Source of the DNA: Arthrobacter sp. SPG23
GTDB taxonomy: Bacteria; Actinomycetota; Actinomycetes; Actinomycetales; Micrococcaceae
DNA: 64,000 bases
Reading direction: 5' to 3'
Assembly: GCF_000876655.1 (NCBI RefSeq)
Contig: NZ_JYCN01000026.1
Location: 368,819-432,818 of the forward strand
Shown here: in pieces, positions 52,447 to 59,959 of the stretch
Layout: each line of letters begins with the position of its first letter
Position numbering within the stretch: the stretch's first letter is position 1
The notes under the pieces: model-generated
Database searches by the model: none
Told to the model about the DNA's origin: nothing
The model's input: the letters and a program-made list of their open reading frames with translations, nothing else
Made by a program: the position numbers and the translations under genes

Positions 52447-53619
52447 GTGACTGCACCCCTCGAATCAGACATCGACATCTGGGATGACGATATTCTTGTC
52501 GACCCGTACCCCACTTATGCCGCACTCCGCGAGCAGGCCGCCGTGGTGCACCTGCCCAAGAACGACCTGTACGTCCTGACCCGCTACGACGTCATCCGCG
52601 ACGCCCTCGGTGATCCGGAGACCTTCTCGTCCACCAGCATCGGCTTCAACCCCATGGTGAACGAGGCACTGCAGGGCACCTCGCTCGCCTCCGACCCGCC
52701 CATCCACACGCAGCTACGCGCCACGCTGTCACAGAACCTCACCCCGCGCGCACTCCGCGGCCTGAAGGTGATCATCGACCAAAAGGCGGACAAGCTCGTT
52801 GCCGAGCTCGCCGCCAGCGGCAGCTTCGAGGCCATCGATTCCCTGGCCCGGGCCTTCCCGATCGAAATCGTTGCAGACCTCATTGGCTTCCAGGGGCACG
52901 TCAAGGACAACATGCTCCGCTGGGGCCAGGCCGCGATGCAGGTCATCGGGCCGCTGAACCAGCGCGCGCAGGAGAGCTTCCCGATCGCCGGCGAGCTCTA
53001 CGGCTGGTGCTCATCGGTCACAGCCGAAGACCTGGCACCCGGCTCAATCGGCCGCGGAATCTTCGACGCCGAGACACGCGGCGACATCCCCCAGGGCTCT
53101 GCGGGACACATCATCCACCAGTACCTTGGCGCGGGCGTCGACACGACCATCGCCTCGATCGGGAACATCATTGCGCTGTTCGGCCACCACCCCGAGCAGT
53201 TCGAGCTGGTCCGGGAGAACCCGGACCTCGTCCCCGCAGCTTTCGCCGAAGTGCTGCGCTACTGGGCGCCGGTCCACATCTGGGGCCGCAAGGCGACCCG
53301 CGACGTGGAAATCGACGGAGCCACCATTCCTGCAGGCGCCCAGGTGGGCATCCTCTTCGGTGCCGGCAACCGGGACCCGCGGCACTACGGGAATCCGGAC
53401 GCCTTCGACGTGAAGCGCAACCCGGTGGACCACCTGTCCTTCGGCTACGGACCGCACGGCTGCGCCGGCCAGGGCCTGGCGAAGCTGGAAGCGCATGCCA
53501 TCATCGAGGCGCTTGCCCGCAGGGTGAAATCACTCACGATCTCGGATGAGGTCCGGGAGCCCAGCAACATTACGCGGAGCTTCGAGTTGCTCCAGGTCGA
53601 AAAGGTGGTGGCAGCATGA
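52447..53619 (+). CDS. Cytochrome P450 (bacterial class I)
   Basis: 390 residues, soluble. Heme-binding Cys339 in FGYGPHGCAGQG, I-helix acid-alcohol pair D232-T233 in LGAGVDTT, ExxR at E268-R271 (EVLR). Overall pattern (SDPPIHTQLRATLSQNLTPR; PFNR-like GNRDPRHYGNPDAF) recalls CYP199-like enzymes acting on substituted benzoates, which would suit the aromatic-acid transporter in the island; this is a weak inference. GTG start with AAGGAG 6 bp upstream. Overlaps its ferredoxin gene by 4 bp. Confidence 0.92.
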   Translation: MTAPLESDIDIWDDDILVDPYPTYAALREQAAVVHLPKNDLYVLTRYDVIRDALGDPETFSSTSIGFNPMVNEALQGTSLASDPPIHTQLRATLSQNLTPRALRGLKVIIDQKADKLVAELAASGSFEAIDSLARAFPIEIVADLIGFQGHVKDNMLRWGQAAMQVIGPLNQRAQESFPIAGELYGWCSSVTAEDLAPGSIGRGIFDAETRGDIPQGSAGHIIHQYLGAGVDTTIASIGNIIALFGHHPEQFELVRENPDLVPAAFAEVLRYWAPVHIWGRKATRDVEIDGATIPAGAQVGILFGAGNRDPRHYGNPDAFDVKRNPVDHLSFGYGPHGCAGQGLAKLEAHAIIEALARRVKSLTISDEVREPSNITRSFELLQVEKVVAA

Positions 53620-53810
53620 GGATCGAACTGGACCGTCCCCGCTGCGAAGGACACGGCCTGTGCGAAGAAGCCGCACCCACGCTGATGCATCTGGATGACG
53701 ACGGCGAACTGGTCATCGATGTGCCGGAGGTGGACGGGGCTGACCTGGACGCCGCGAAGGCGGCGGTCAGGGTCTGCCCGGTCGCCGCGCTGCGATTGGC
53801 CGCGGCATGA
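53616..53810 (+). CDS. [3Fe-4S]-type ferredoxin
   Basis: 64 residues. Cys pattern C-x-x-H-x-x-C (RCEGHGLCEEAAP) with a third Cys in RVCPVAAL: three cluster cysteines and a His in place of the fourth, as in P450-partner ferredoxins. It carries electrons from the reductase encoded next to the P450 encoded before it. Both ends overlap neighbours by 4 bp. Confidence 0.92.
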   Translation: MRIELDRPRCEGHGLCEEAAPTLMHLDDDGELVIDVPEVDGADLDAAKAAVRVCPVAALRLAAA

Positions 53811-55051
53811 CGATGCGCAGGATCGTGGTGGTTGGCAACGGCATCGCCGGACTCACGGCCTGCGACTCGTTGCGCTCGGCGGGCTTCGACGGCGAACTCA
53901 CGGTCGTCGGCGCCGAGCCCCACCATCCCTACAGCCGCCCCGCCCTGTCCAAGGCCCTGCTGCATGGCGACGATGCCCTCCAGGCGCACCAGCTGCCCGA
54001 GCCGACCCATGACGCCACGGAGCTGCTCGGCGTCAGTGCCACGGGCCTGGACCCCGACGCCCGGCTGGTCCGCCTGGACGAGGGCGGGGAGCTGCCGTAT
54101 GACGGCCTCGTCATCGCCTCCGGCTCCCGGGCGAGGCGCCTCTCCTCCGGGCAGGGAGGAGTCGGCCAGGGAGCAGGCGGACCAGGTGCAGGAGGACCGC
54201 AACGGGACGGCTTCCCCCGGGAGCTGACCCTGCGCACCATCGAGGATGCGGTCCTGCTCAAGGAACGCGTCGCAGCACGGCCCTCGGTCATCGTGATCGG
54301 CGGCGGCCCGCTGGGCATGGAAGTTGCGTCCGGCTGCCTGCACATGGGCTGCGAAGTCACCCTCGTCTCCGACGTCAAGCCACTGTCACGCCAGCTCGGC
54401 GGCCACCTCGCGGACATCTTCACCTCCGCCGCCGTCCGGCGCGGACTGCGGGTGGTTGGCGGCGGGCAGGCCCGCCTTGTGGATCACGGTACGGGGACAC
54501 GGGTTGTCCTCGCAGAAGGCACGGAACTTCACGCGGATCTGGTGGTCACCGCCGTCGGGGACGAGCCGAACATTGAGTGGCTTGCCGGCTCAGACCTCCT
54601 CACCGACGGAGCCCTGCGCGTCGATTCGCGCGGCCGGGTCCGGCCGGAGATCGTGGCCGCCGGCGACGTCGCGTTCTTCCCCACCCTCCGCGGCGTGCAG
54701 CGGGTTCCCTTGTGGACGAGCGCCATCGACCAGGCCAAGGTGGCGGCCGTCGGCCTGCTGCAGGGCGACGCCGCACCCGAATTCAACTTCCAGCCCTATT
54801 TCTGGACGGAGGGCTTCGGGGTGTCACTCAAAGCGGTCGGTTTTATGCCCGTGGCAGGCGAACCCGACTTCTGCGAACCGGGCACCGGAAACGATTCGCT
54901 GCTCCTGCGCTGGGACAACGTGGTCGGTTCCGGAACCGCCGCAGCGGTCAACTACCGGATCCCGGTCCCCAAACTGCGCCGGCTGGCCGACGAGGGCCCG
55001 GCCGCGCTGCGGCCGGCGGCGCCCGCCCGGGCGGAGCCGGCCCGGGCCTGA
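53807..55051 (+). CDS. FAD-dependent ferredoxin reductase
   Basis: 414 residues: FAD-binding VVVGNGIAGLTACDSLR, NAD-binding VIVIGGGPLGMEVASG, and the VAAGDVAFFP aspartate motif, as in putidaredoxin reductase. A Gly/Gln-rich insert of about 25 residues (GQGGVGQGAGGPGAGGPQ) interrupts the region after ASGSRARRL, where homologues usually have a short loop. It completes a class I P450 system. Confidence 0.88.
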   Translation: MTMRRIVVVGNGIAGLTACDSLRSAGFDGELTVVGAEPHHPYSRPALSKALLHGDDALQAHQLPEPTHDATELLGVSATGLDPDARLVRLDEGGELPYDGLVIASGSRARRLSSGQGGVGQGAGGPGAGGPQRDGFPRELTLRTIEDAVLLKERVAARPSVIVIGGGPLGMEVASGCLHMGCEVTLVSDVKPLSRQLGGHLADIFTSAAVRRGLRVVGGGQARLVDHGTGTRVVLAEGTELHADLVVTAVGDEPNIEWLAGSDLLTDGALRVDSRGRVRPEIVAAGDVAFFPTLRGVQRVPLWTSAIDQAKVAAVGLLQGDAAPEFNFQPYFWTEGFGVSLKAVGFMPVAGEPDFCEPGTGNDSLLLRWDNVVGSGTAAAVNYRIPVPKLRRLADEGPAALRPAAPARAEPARA

Positions 55052-55079
55052 CCCCGCACACCACCGTTAGGATTGATCC

Positions 55080-55694
55080 ATGTCGTCGTTGCGAGAAGCC
55101 CACAAGAAACTCACCCGCGACATGATTGTGGAACGCGCGCTTGAGCTCTTCACCGAGAAGGGTTACGCCGCGACCACCATCGACGAGATCGCCGCAGCGG
55201 CCGGCACCACCCGCGTGACCTTCTACGCCTACTACCCCTCACGCAGCGATCTGATGAGGGACTTCATGGCGCGGGTCAACGAGGTACTGGACCGTGCGGA
55301 CGGCCCGGAGAGCGGCTCCACTGCTCCGGACCTCGTTGACGTGGTGCGCGCCGGCAAGCTAGCGGGCATCCTGGCCTGGCTGGAGTCGCGGGCGGCGCTC
55401 TGGCCGGTCTTCCGCCCCTACCTCGACGTGCTCGACGAGGCCGCCGCCGTCGACCGCGAGGTGCGGGCCATGGTCGAGGGATGGCATGAGGAGGTCATTT
55501 CCGACCTGGTCCGCGGAATGCAGCTGGCCGGCCGCTTCTCGGAGGAAACACACCACATCCGCGGAACCCTCGCCTTCACATCCCTCGACTACGTGGCCAC
55601 GCTCTGGACACGGCGCAAGTTTGAACCAAACCGCGAACACGCGCTGGAGGTACTGGCCGACAACTGGTACCACCTGCTCTGCGACGAAGGCTGA
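55080..55694 (+). CDS. TetR-family regulator
   Basis: 204 residues with N-terminal HTH (MIVERALELFTEKGYAATTIDEIAAAAGTTRVTFYAYYPSRSDLM) and a helical ligand-binding domain. It starts 28 bp after the ferredoxin reductase and is the only regulator within the island, so it is the first candidate to bind the mirrored sites between the two operons. Confidence 0.9.
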   Translation: MSSLREAHKKLTRDMIVERALELFTEKGYAATTIDEIAAAAGTTRVTFYAYYPSRSDLMRDFMARVNEVLDRADGPESGSTAPDLVDVVRAGKLAGILAWLESRAALWPVFRPYLDVLDEAAAVDREVRAMVEGWHEEVISDLVRGMQLAGRFSEETHHIRGTLAFTSLDYVATLWTRRKFEPNREHALEVLADNWYHLLCDEG

Positions 55695-55727
55695 ACCGGG
55701 CCCTCCCGCGGACTGCTCACCGTGCCG

Positions 55728-56798
55728 CTAGGCCTCCGGCCCCAGGCCGGCGGACGGCACAACCGCTCCGGTGGCGGTTGAATCGGGGTTGAGCATCCAG
55801 CCCACCCGCTTGGCGGCGCTCAGGACCACAACGCTTTCCGCCAGTTCGATCCCGGGGATCCGCTGCTGGAGGGCCAGCTCTGCATTCATCACCTCGGCCA
55901 GGGAGTGCAGCCACATGATGATCACAAAGTTGGTCCGCCCGGTGGTGGAAGCAGCGAGCCGGACGTTGCGTAGGCCGCGCAGCTCCGCCGCGGCGGCCTC
56001 GTGCCGGCCGGGCGGCACGTTGGCGAACCACTGGCAGGTCACCGGGTAGCCGGAGTACTGCTGCGCTATCTCGCAGCGGAAGGACAGCAACTGGCTGGAC
56101 AGCACGCGGTTCAGCTGCCGCTGGACCGTGGCGGGACTGCGACCCAGGCTGCGGGCGATCTCCGCCGCCGTGGCCCTTCCGTCCTGCGCGAGGAACGGAA
56201 TCAGGTCAAGGTGGCTCTGTGGCAGCGGGCCGCCAGGGCCGGCGGCGGGCACGGAGCCGGCCGCCTCAGGTCCCGCGAGCGCGCCGAGCGCGTTCTGCTG
56301 TGCCTTGCTCAGGACGTTGAGCCGCCAGGCGTAACCTCCCACGTGGAGCCGCGTGCACAGGGAGGTCCGGTATTTGAGCAGGCCCGGGATCTCCTTGAAC
56401 TGCGGCACCACGGAGTCGCTGAAGCGGCCCAGCGTGGGTGTGATGACGGTCAGCATCAGGTCGCGGTTGCTGGCAGCTTCCTCCACCGTGACCACCTCCG
56501 GGATGGCTGCGAGCGCCGCGGTGACGTCAGCGCGCTGACGCATTTCGCAGTCCACGTCCACCAGCGCCAGGCACATCTGCTTGGGATCGCCGATCAGGTG
56601 GGCCGTTGTCCAGGCTGCACCGGCAGCCCGCAGCCGGTCCCAGCGCGCCGCCAGCGTGGTGGCGTGCACCCCCAGGATGCCGGCAGCATCGGACCAGCTG
56701 ACGCGTGGCGCGATCTGCAGGGCGTTGATCAGTTCAAGATCGTCCTCACTGACCTCCACCTCAACGCCACCCTCTCTCCGGTGTGCTCTCTGTTGCAC
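55728..56798 (-). CDS. Lrp/AsnC-family regulator with two HTH domains
   Basis: Up to 356 residues. It has two HTH segments: LELINALQIAPRVSWSDAAGILGVHATTLAARWDRL near the N-terminus and LIPFLAQDGRATAAEIARSLGRSPATVQRQLNRV near residue 205. Each is followed by an Lrp-like ligand domain. This duplicated form is about twice the usual Lrp length and could bind DNA as a pseudo-dimer. The start is GTG; a GTG 13 codons later with GAGAGGG upstream is an alternative. It probably controls the divergent amidohydrolase operon. Confidence 0.85.
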   Translation of the reverse strand: MQQRAHRREGGVEVEVSEDDLELINALQIAPRVSWSDAAGILGVHATTLAARWDRLRAAGAAWTTAHLIGDPKQMCLALVDVDCEMRQRADVTAALAAIPEVVTVEEAASNRDLMLTVITPTLGRFSDSVVPQFKEIPGLLKYRTSLCTRLHVGGYAWRLNVLSKAQQNALGALAGPEAAGSVPAAGPGGPLPQSHLDLIPFLAQDGRATAAEIARSLGRSPATVQRQLNRVLSSQLLSFRCEIAQQYSGYPVTCQWFANVPPGRHEAAAAELRGLRNVRLAASTTGRTNFVIIMWLHSLAEVMNAELALQQRIPGIELAESVVVLSAAKRVGWMLNPDSTATGAVVPSAGLGPEA

Positions 56799-56806
56799 GA
56801 ATCCTG

Positions 56807-56836
56807 TCGAATCAATTGTACTTTTGATTTTTTCGA
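56807..56836. promoter_or_regulatory. AT-rich inverted repeat between the Lrp gene and the amidohydrolase operon
   Basis: TCGAATCAA and TTGATT..TCGA form imperfect inverted arms (AATCAA at 56810, TTGATT at 56824). AT-rich imperfect palindromes are typical of Lrp-family operators, and the site sits just before the regulator's start. Confidence 0.5.
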
Positions 56837-56850
56837 GCTATTTCCGGCGA

Positions 56851-56866
56851 TGTGAACCAGCTCACT
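56851..56866. promoter_or_regulatory. Crp/GlxR-type site before the amidohydrolase operon
   Basis: TGTGAACCAGCTCACT matches TGTGA-N6-TCACA at nine of ten fixed positions and shares CAGCTCAC with the site before the Asp23 operon. It is 50 bp before the amidohydrolase start. Confidence 0.6.
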
Positions 56867-56915
56867 CCAGAATGGAGCAGGGCACTTACCAATCGTTCGG
56901 GAAAGAGGAAAGCAC

Positions 56916-58139
56916 ATGTCGATCACCTCCGATGCCAGGGAACTGCAGGGCGATATCGCCCGGTTCCGCCACGAGCTGCATCGGGAACCGGAGATCGGGC
57001 TGGACCTCCCCCGGACCCAGGAAAAAGTCCTCAAGGCCTTGGAGGGCCTGCCGTTCGAAATCACCCTCGGTGAGAGCACGACGTCGGTCACTGCAGTCCT
57101 GCGCGGCGGCGCGCCGCACGCGTCGGCCGAGAAGCCCGCGGTCCTGCTCCGTGCTGACATGGACGGCCTGCCCGTCCAGGAACGTACCGGCGTGGACTTC
57201 ACGTCACGCATCGACGGCGCCATGCATGCCTGCGGCCATGACCTCCACACGTCCATGCTGGCCGGTGCCGCCCGCCTCCTGGCCGACCGCCGGGATCAGC
57301 TGGCCGGCGACGTTGTCCTGATGTTCCAGCCCGGCGAAGAAGGCTTCGACGGCGCCTCCCACATGATCCGCGAAGGCGTCCTGGACGCTGCGGGCCGCCG
57401 CGTGGACGCCGCCTACGCCATGCACGTGTTCTCCGCCTTGGAACCGCACGCCCAGTTCTGCACCAAGCCCGGCGTGATCCTGAGTGCCTCGGACGGACTT
57501 TTCGTCACCGTCCTGGGTGCCGGCGGCCACGGCTCCGCACCCCACTCCGCGAAGGACCCCGTCACGGCCGTGGCTGAGATGGTGACCGCACTGCAGGTGA
57601 TGATCACCCGCCAGTTCAACATGTTTGATCCGGTGGTCCTTACCGTGGGCCTCCTGCAGGCCGGCACCAAGCGCAACGTCATTCCCGAATCCGCGCGCTT
57701 CGAAGCCACCGTCCGCACCTTCTCGGATGCTTCCCGGGAGCGGATGATGACGGCCATTCCGGTGCTGCTCAAAGGCATCGCCGCCGCCCACGGCCTGGAG
57801 GTGGATGTGGACTACCGCTCCGAGTATCCGCTCAGTGTTACGGACGAGGACGAGACGAACACCGCCGAAAAGACCATCCAGGAGCTTTTTGGAGATTCGC
57901 GCCTCACCCGCTGGGCCACCCCGCTCAGCGGCTCGGAGGACTTCTCCCGGGTGATGGCGGAGGTGCCCGGAACCTTCATCGGGCTCAGCGCCGTTGCCCC
58001 GGGGGCGGACCATACGTCCACCCCTTTCAACCATTCCCCCTACGCCACTTTCGACGACGGCGTCCTCTCCGACGGCGCAGCGCTCTACGCGGAGCTCGCT
58101 GCTTCCCGCATCGCGGCCCTTGCGGCTGCCGGCAACTGA
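56916..58139 (+). CDS. M20-family amidohydrolase
   Basis: 407 residues. Metal ligands are in MHACGHDLHT, the catalytic FQPGEEGFDGA glutamate pair follows, and further ligands lie in the MHVF and C-terminal FNHSPYATFDD motifs. It belongs to the hippurate/IAA-amino-acid hydrolase group that removes acyl groups from amino acid conjugates. It is followed by an importer, 27 bp downstream, so the pair probably scavenges N-acyl amino acids under Lrp control. Confidence 0.88.
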   Translation: MSITSDARELQGDIARFRHELHREPEIGLDLPRTQEKVLKALEGLPFEITLGESTTSVTAVLRGGAPHASAEKPAVLLRADMDGLPVQERTGVDFTSRIDGAMHACGHDLHTSMLAGAARLLADRRDQLAGDVVLMFQPGEEGFDGASHMIREGVLDAAGRRVDAAYAMHVFSALEPHAQFCTKPGVILSASDGLFVTVLGAGGHGSAPHSAKDPVTAVAEMVTALQVMITRQFNMFDPVVLTVGLLQAGTKRNVIPESARFEATVRTFSDASRERMMTAIPVLLKGIAAAHGLEVDVDYRSEYPLSVTDEDETNTAEKTIQELFGDSRLTRWATPLSGSEDFSRVMAEVPGTFIGLSAVAPGADHTSTPFNHSPYATFDDGVLSDGAALYAELAASRIAALAAAGN

Positions 58140-58166
58140 CCTTCCCACCACTTTTTGGAGCATCAC

Positions 58167-59459
58167 ATGACTTCCACCGTAGGCATGCCAGCCGAGGTCC
58201 AGGTTCACAAATCGCACCTGCGGACCCTCATCGGGACGGGCATCGGCAACGCCGTTGAATGGTACGACTGGGCCATTTACGCCACCTTCTCACCGTTCAT
58301 CGCCAGCGCACTGTTCAGCAAAGCGGACCCGACGTCGGCCTTCCTCGCCACCCTGGCGATCTTCGCCGTCGGCTTCGTGGCCCGCCCGTTCGGCGGTTTC
58401 GTCTTCGGCTGGATCGGTGACCGGATCGGCCGTAAGACGTCCATGACGTTCGCCGTCGGCCTTGCCGCCCTCGGCAGCCTGCTGATCGGCGTTGCCCCGA
58501 CGTTCGAAGCCGTGGGAGCCTTCGCCTCCGTGATGCTGCTGGTGGCCCGCCTGATCCAGGGCCTGGCCCACGGCGGGGAGCTGCCGTCGTCGCAGACGTA
58601 CCTGTCCGAAATGGCCCCGAAGGAAAAGCGCGGTTTCTGGGCAACGCTCATCTACACCTCGGGCACCGCCGGAATCCTGGCCGGGACCTTGCTCGGAGCC
58701 ATCCTGTCCAACGTCCTCAGCCAGGGCGACATGAACTCCTGGGGCTGGCGCATCCCGTTCCTGATCGGCGGCGCCCTCGGGGTCTACGCCCTCGTGATGC
58801 GGGCACGAATGAAGGAGACCGCCGCCTTCGAAGCCGAAACTCCCACAGAGAAGCACGACCCGATGTGGCCGCAGATCTGGCGGCACCGCAAGCAGGCCCT
58901 GCAGGTGATCGGCCTGACGGTGGGCCTCACCGTGAGCTACTACATCTGGGGCATCGTGGCGCCGAGCTACGCTGCAACGACGCTGAAGATGGACCGCGGC
59001 GAAGCCCTCTGGGCCGGCGTCATCGCCAACATCGTCTTCATCGCCGCCTTGCCGTTCTGGGGCAAACTGTCCGACCGCATCGGCCGCAAGCCGGTCCTGA
59101 TCATGGGCTCTGCCGGAGCAGCGCTGCTGCACTTCCCCATGACCTGGCTGCTGAAGGACTCCCCCTGGCAGCTGGCCGTCACGATGTCCGTGATGCTGTT
59201 CTTCATCGCAGCCAGCGCCGCCATCGTTCCGGCTGTCTACGCCGAGCTCTTCCCCACCAAGATCCGCACGGTGGGTGTCGGCGTCCCCTACTCCATCTGC
59301 GTCGCCGTCTTTGGCGGCACCGCCCCTTACCTGCAGACCTGGCTGGGCACTGTCGGGCAAGCCAGCCTGTTCAATGTCTACGCCGTGATCCTCCTGCTGG
59401 TCGGCATCGCGTTTGTCTTCACCATCCCGGAGACCAAGGGCAAGGACCTGACGCACTAG
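58167..59459 (+). CDS. MFS transporter, metabolite:H+ symporter family
   Basis: 430 residues, 12 membrane segments. MHS signature features: IGNAVEWYDWAIYATFSPF in helix 1, motif A GWIGDRIGRKTSM, and GLAHGGELPSSQTYLSEMAPKEKRGFW. Relatives import dicarboxylates, shikimate or betaine-like molecules. ATG with GGAG 6 bp upstream; a TTG four codons earlier is unlikely. Confidence 0.88.
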   Translation: MTSTVGMPAEVQVHKSHLRTLIGTGIGNAVEWYDWAIYATFSPFIASALFSKADPTSAFLATLAIFAVGFVARPFGGFVFGWIGDRIGRKTSMTFAVGLAALGSLLIGVAPTFEAVGAFASVMLLVARLIQGLAHGGELPSSQTYLSEMAPKEKRGFWATLIYTSGTAGILAGTLLGAILSNVLSQGDMNSWGWRIPFLIGGALGVYALVMRARMKETAAFEAETPTEKHDPMWPQIWRHRKQALQVIGLTVGLTVSYYIWGIVAPSYAATTLKMDRGEALWAGVIANIVFIAALPFWGKLSDRIGRKPVLIMGSAGAALLHFPMTWLLKDSPWQLAVTMSVMLFFIAASAAIVPAVYAELFPTKIRTVGVGVPYSICVAVFGGTAPYLQTWLGTVGQASLFNVYAVILLLVGIAFVFTIPETKGKDLTH

Positions 59460-59516
59460 CAGTCCCGGCGGCGTCACAGGCCGGGTACGCACACCGGAAG
59501 CCCAGCGGGATCTGCG

Positions 59517-59522
59517 TACAAT
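59517..59522 (+). promoter_or_regulatory. Probable -10 element of the lipoprotein gene
   Basis: TACAAT, 29 bp before the ATG; no clear -35 is visible. Confidence 0.35.
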
Positions 59523-59550
59523 CGACCGACAGTCATCTATCAAGGGAACC

Positions 59551-59892
59551 ATGAAGAAACTCACCACGGCCCTGCTCGCCGCCGGGCTCATCATCTCCGC
59601 TTCCGCTTGCTCCGCGCCGGCAAAACTGACCACCGCTGAAACCTGCGACCGGCTCAAGATCGTTGTGACGGATCCCAGCGCCAACGCCGGCAAGACCGGC
59701 ATGGTCATCCTGGGCAACAAGCTCCGCCCCCTGGTGGGAGGCGCCTCGGACGAGATGAAGCCCGCCGTGCAGGCAATTCTGGACTACGCGGACGAGAACG
59801 CCAAGGAGAACCCCGACTCTGAAAAGGTGGCCCAGCTGCAGGCCGGGTACCAGAAGGCCGGCGCCACTTTCGGGCAGCTCTGCAACAACTAA
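59551..59892 (+). CDS. Small predicted lipoprotein
   Basis: 113 residues, with a signal peptide and lipobox SASAC, so the mature protein is tethered by about Cys20. Two further Cys (in ETCDRL and GQLCNN) could form a disulphide across the short helical domain. No family recognised. Followed by a strong hairpin terminator. Confidence 0.75.
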   Translation: MKKLTTALLAAGLIISASACSAPAKLTTAETCDRLKIVVTDPSANAGKTGMVILGNKLRPLVGGASDEMKPAVQAILDYADENAKENPDSEKVAQLQAGYQKAGATFGQLCNN

Positions 59893-59901
59893 GGAACGCC
59901 C

Positions 59902-59932
59902 AGGGGCGGCCGGACATGCTCCGGCCGCCCCT
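59902..59932. terminator. Strong GC-rich terminator hairpin
   Basis: AGGGGCGGCCGGA and TCCGGCCGCCCCT form a perfect 13-bp stem around a 5-nt loop, between the lipoprotein gene and the convergent MFS gene. It could serve both. Confidence 0.8.
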
Positions 59933-59959
59933 CACCCCTGCAGAGAATAACCCGGCGCC

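Noticed and set aside
58290..59720. 476-codon open frame on the minus strand opposite the MHS transporter gene
   Set aside because: Antisense shadow of a clear MFS gene; composition is Gly/Asp/Arg/Gln-rich without any family motif.
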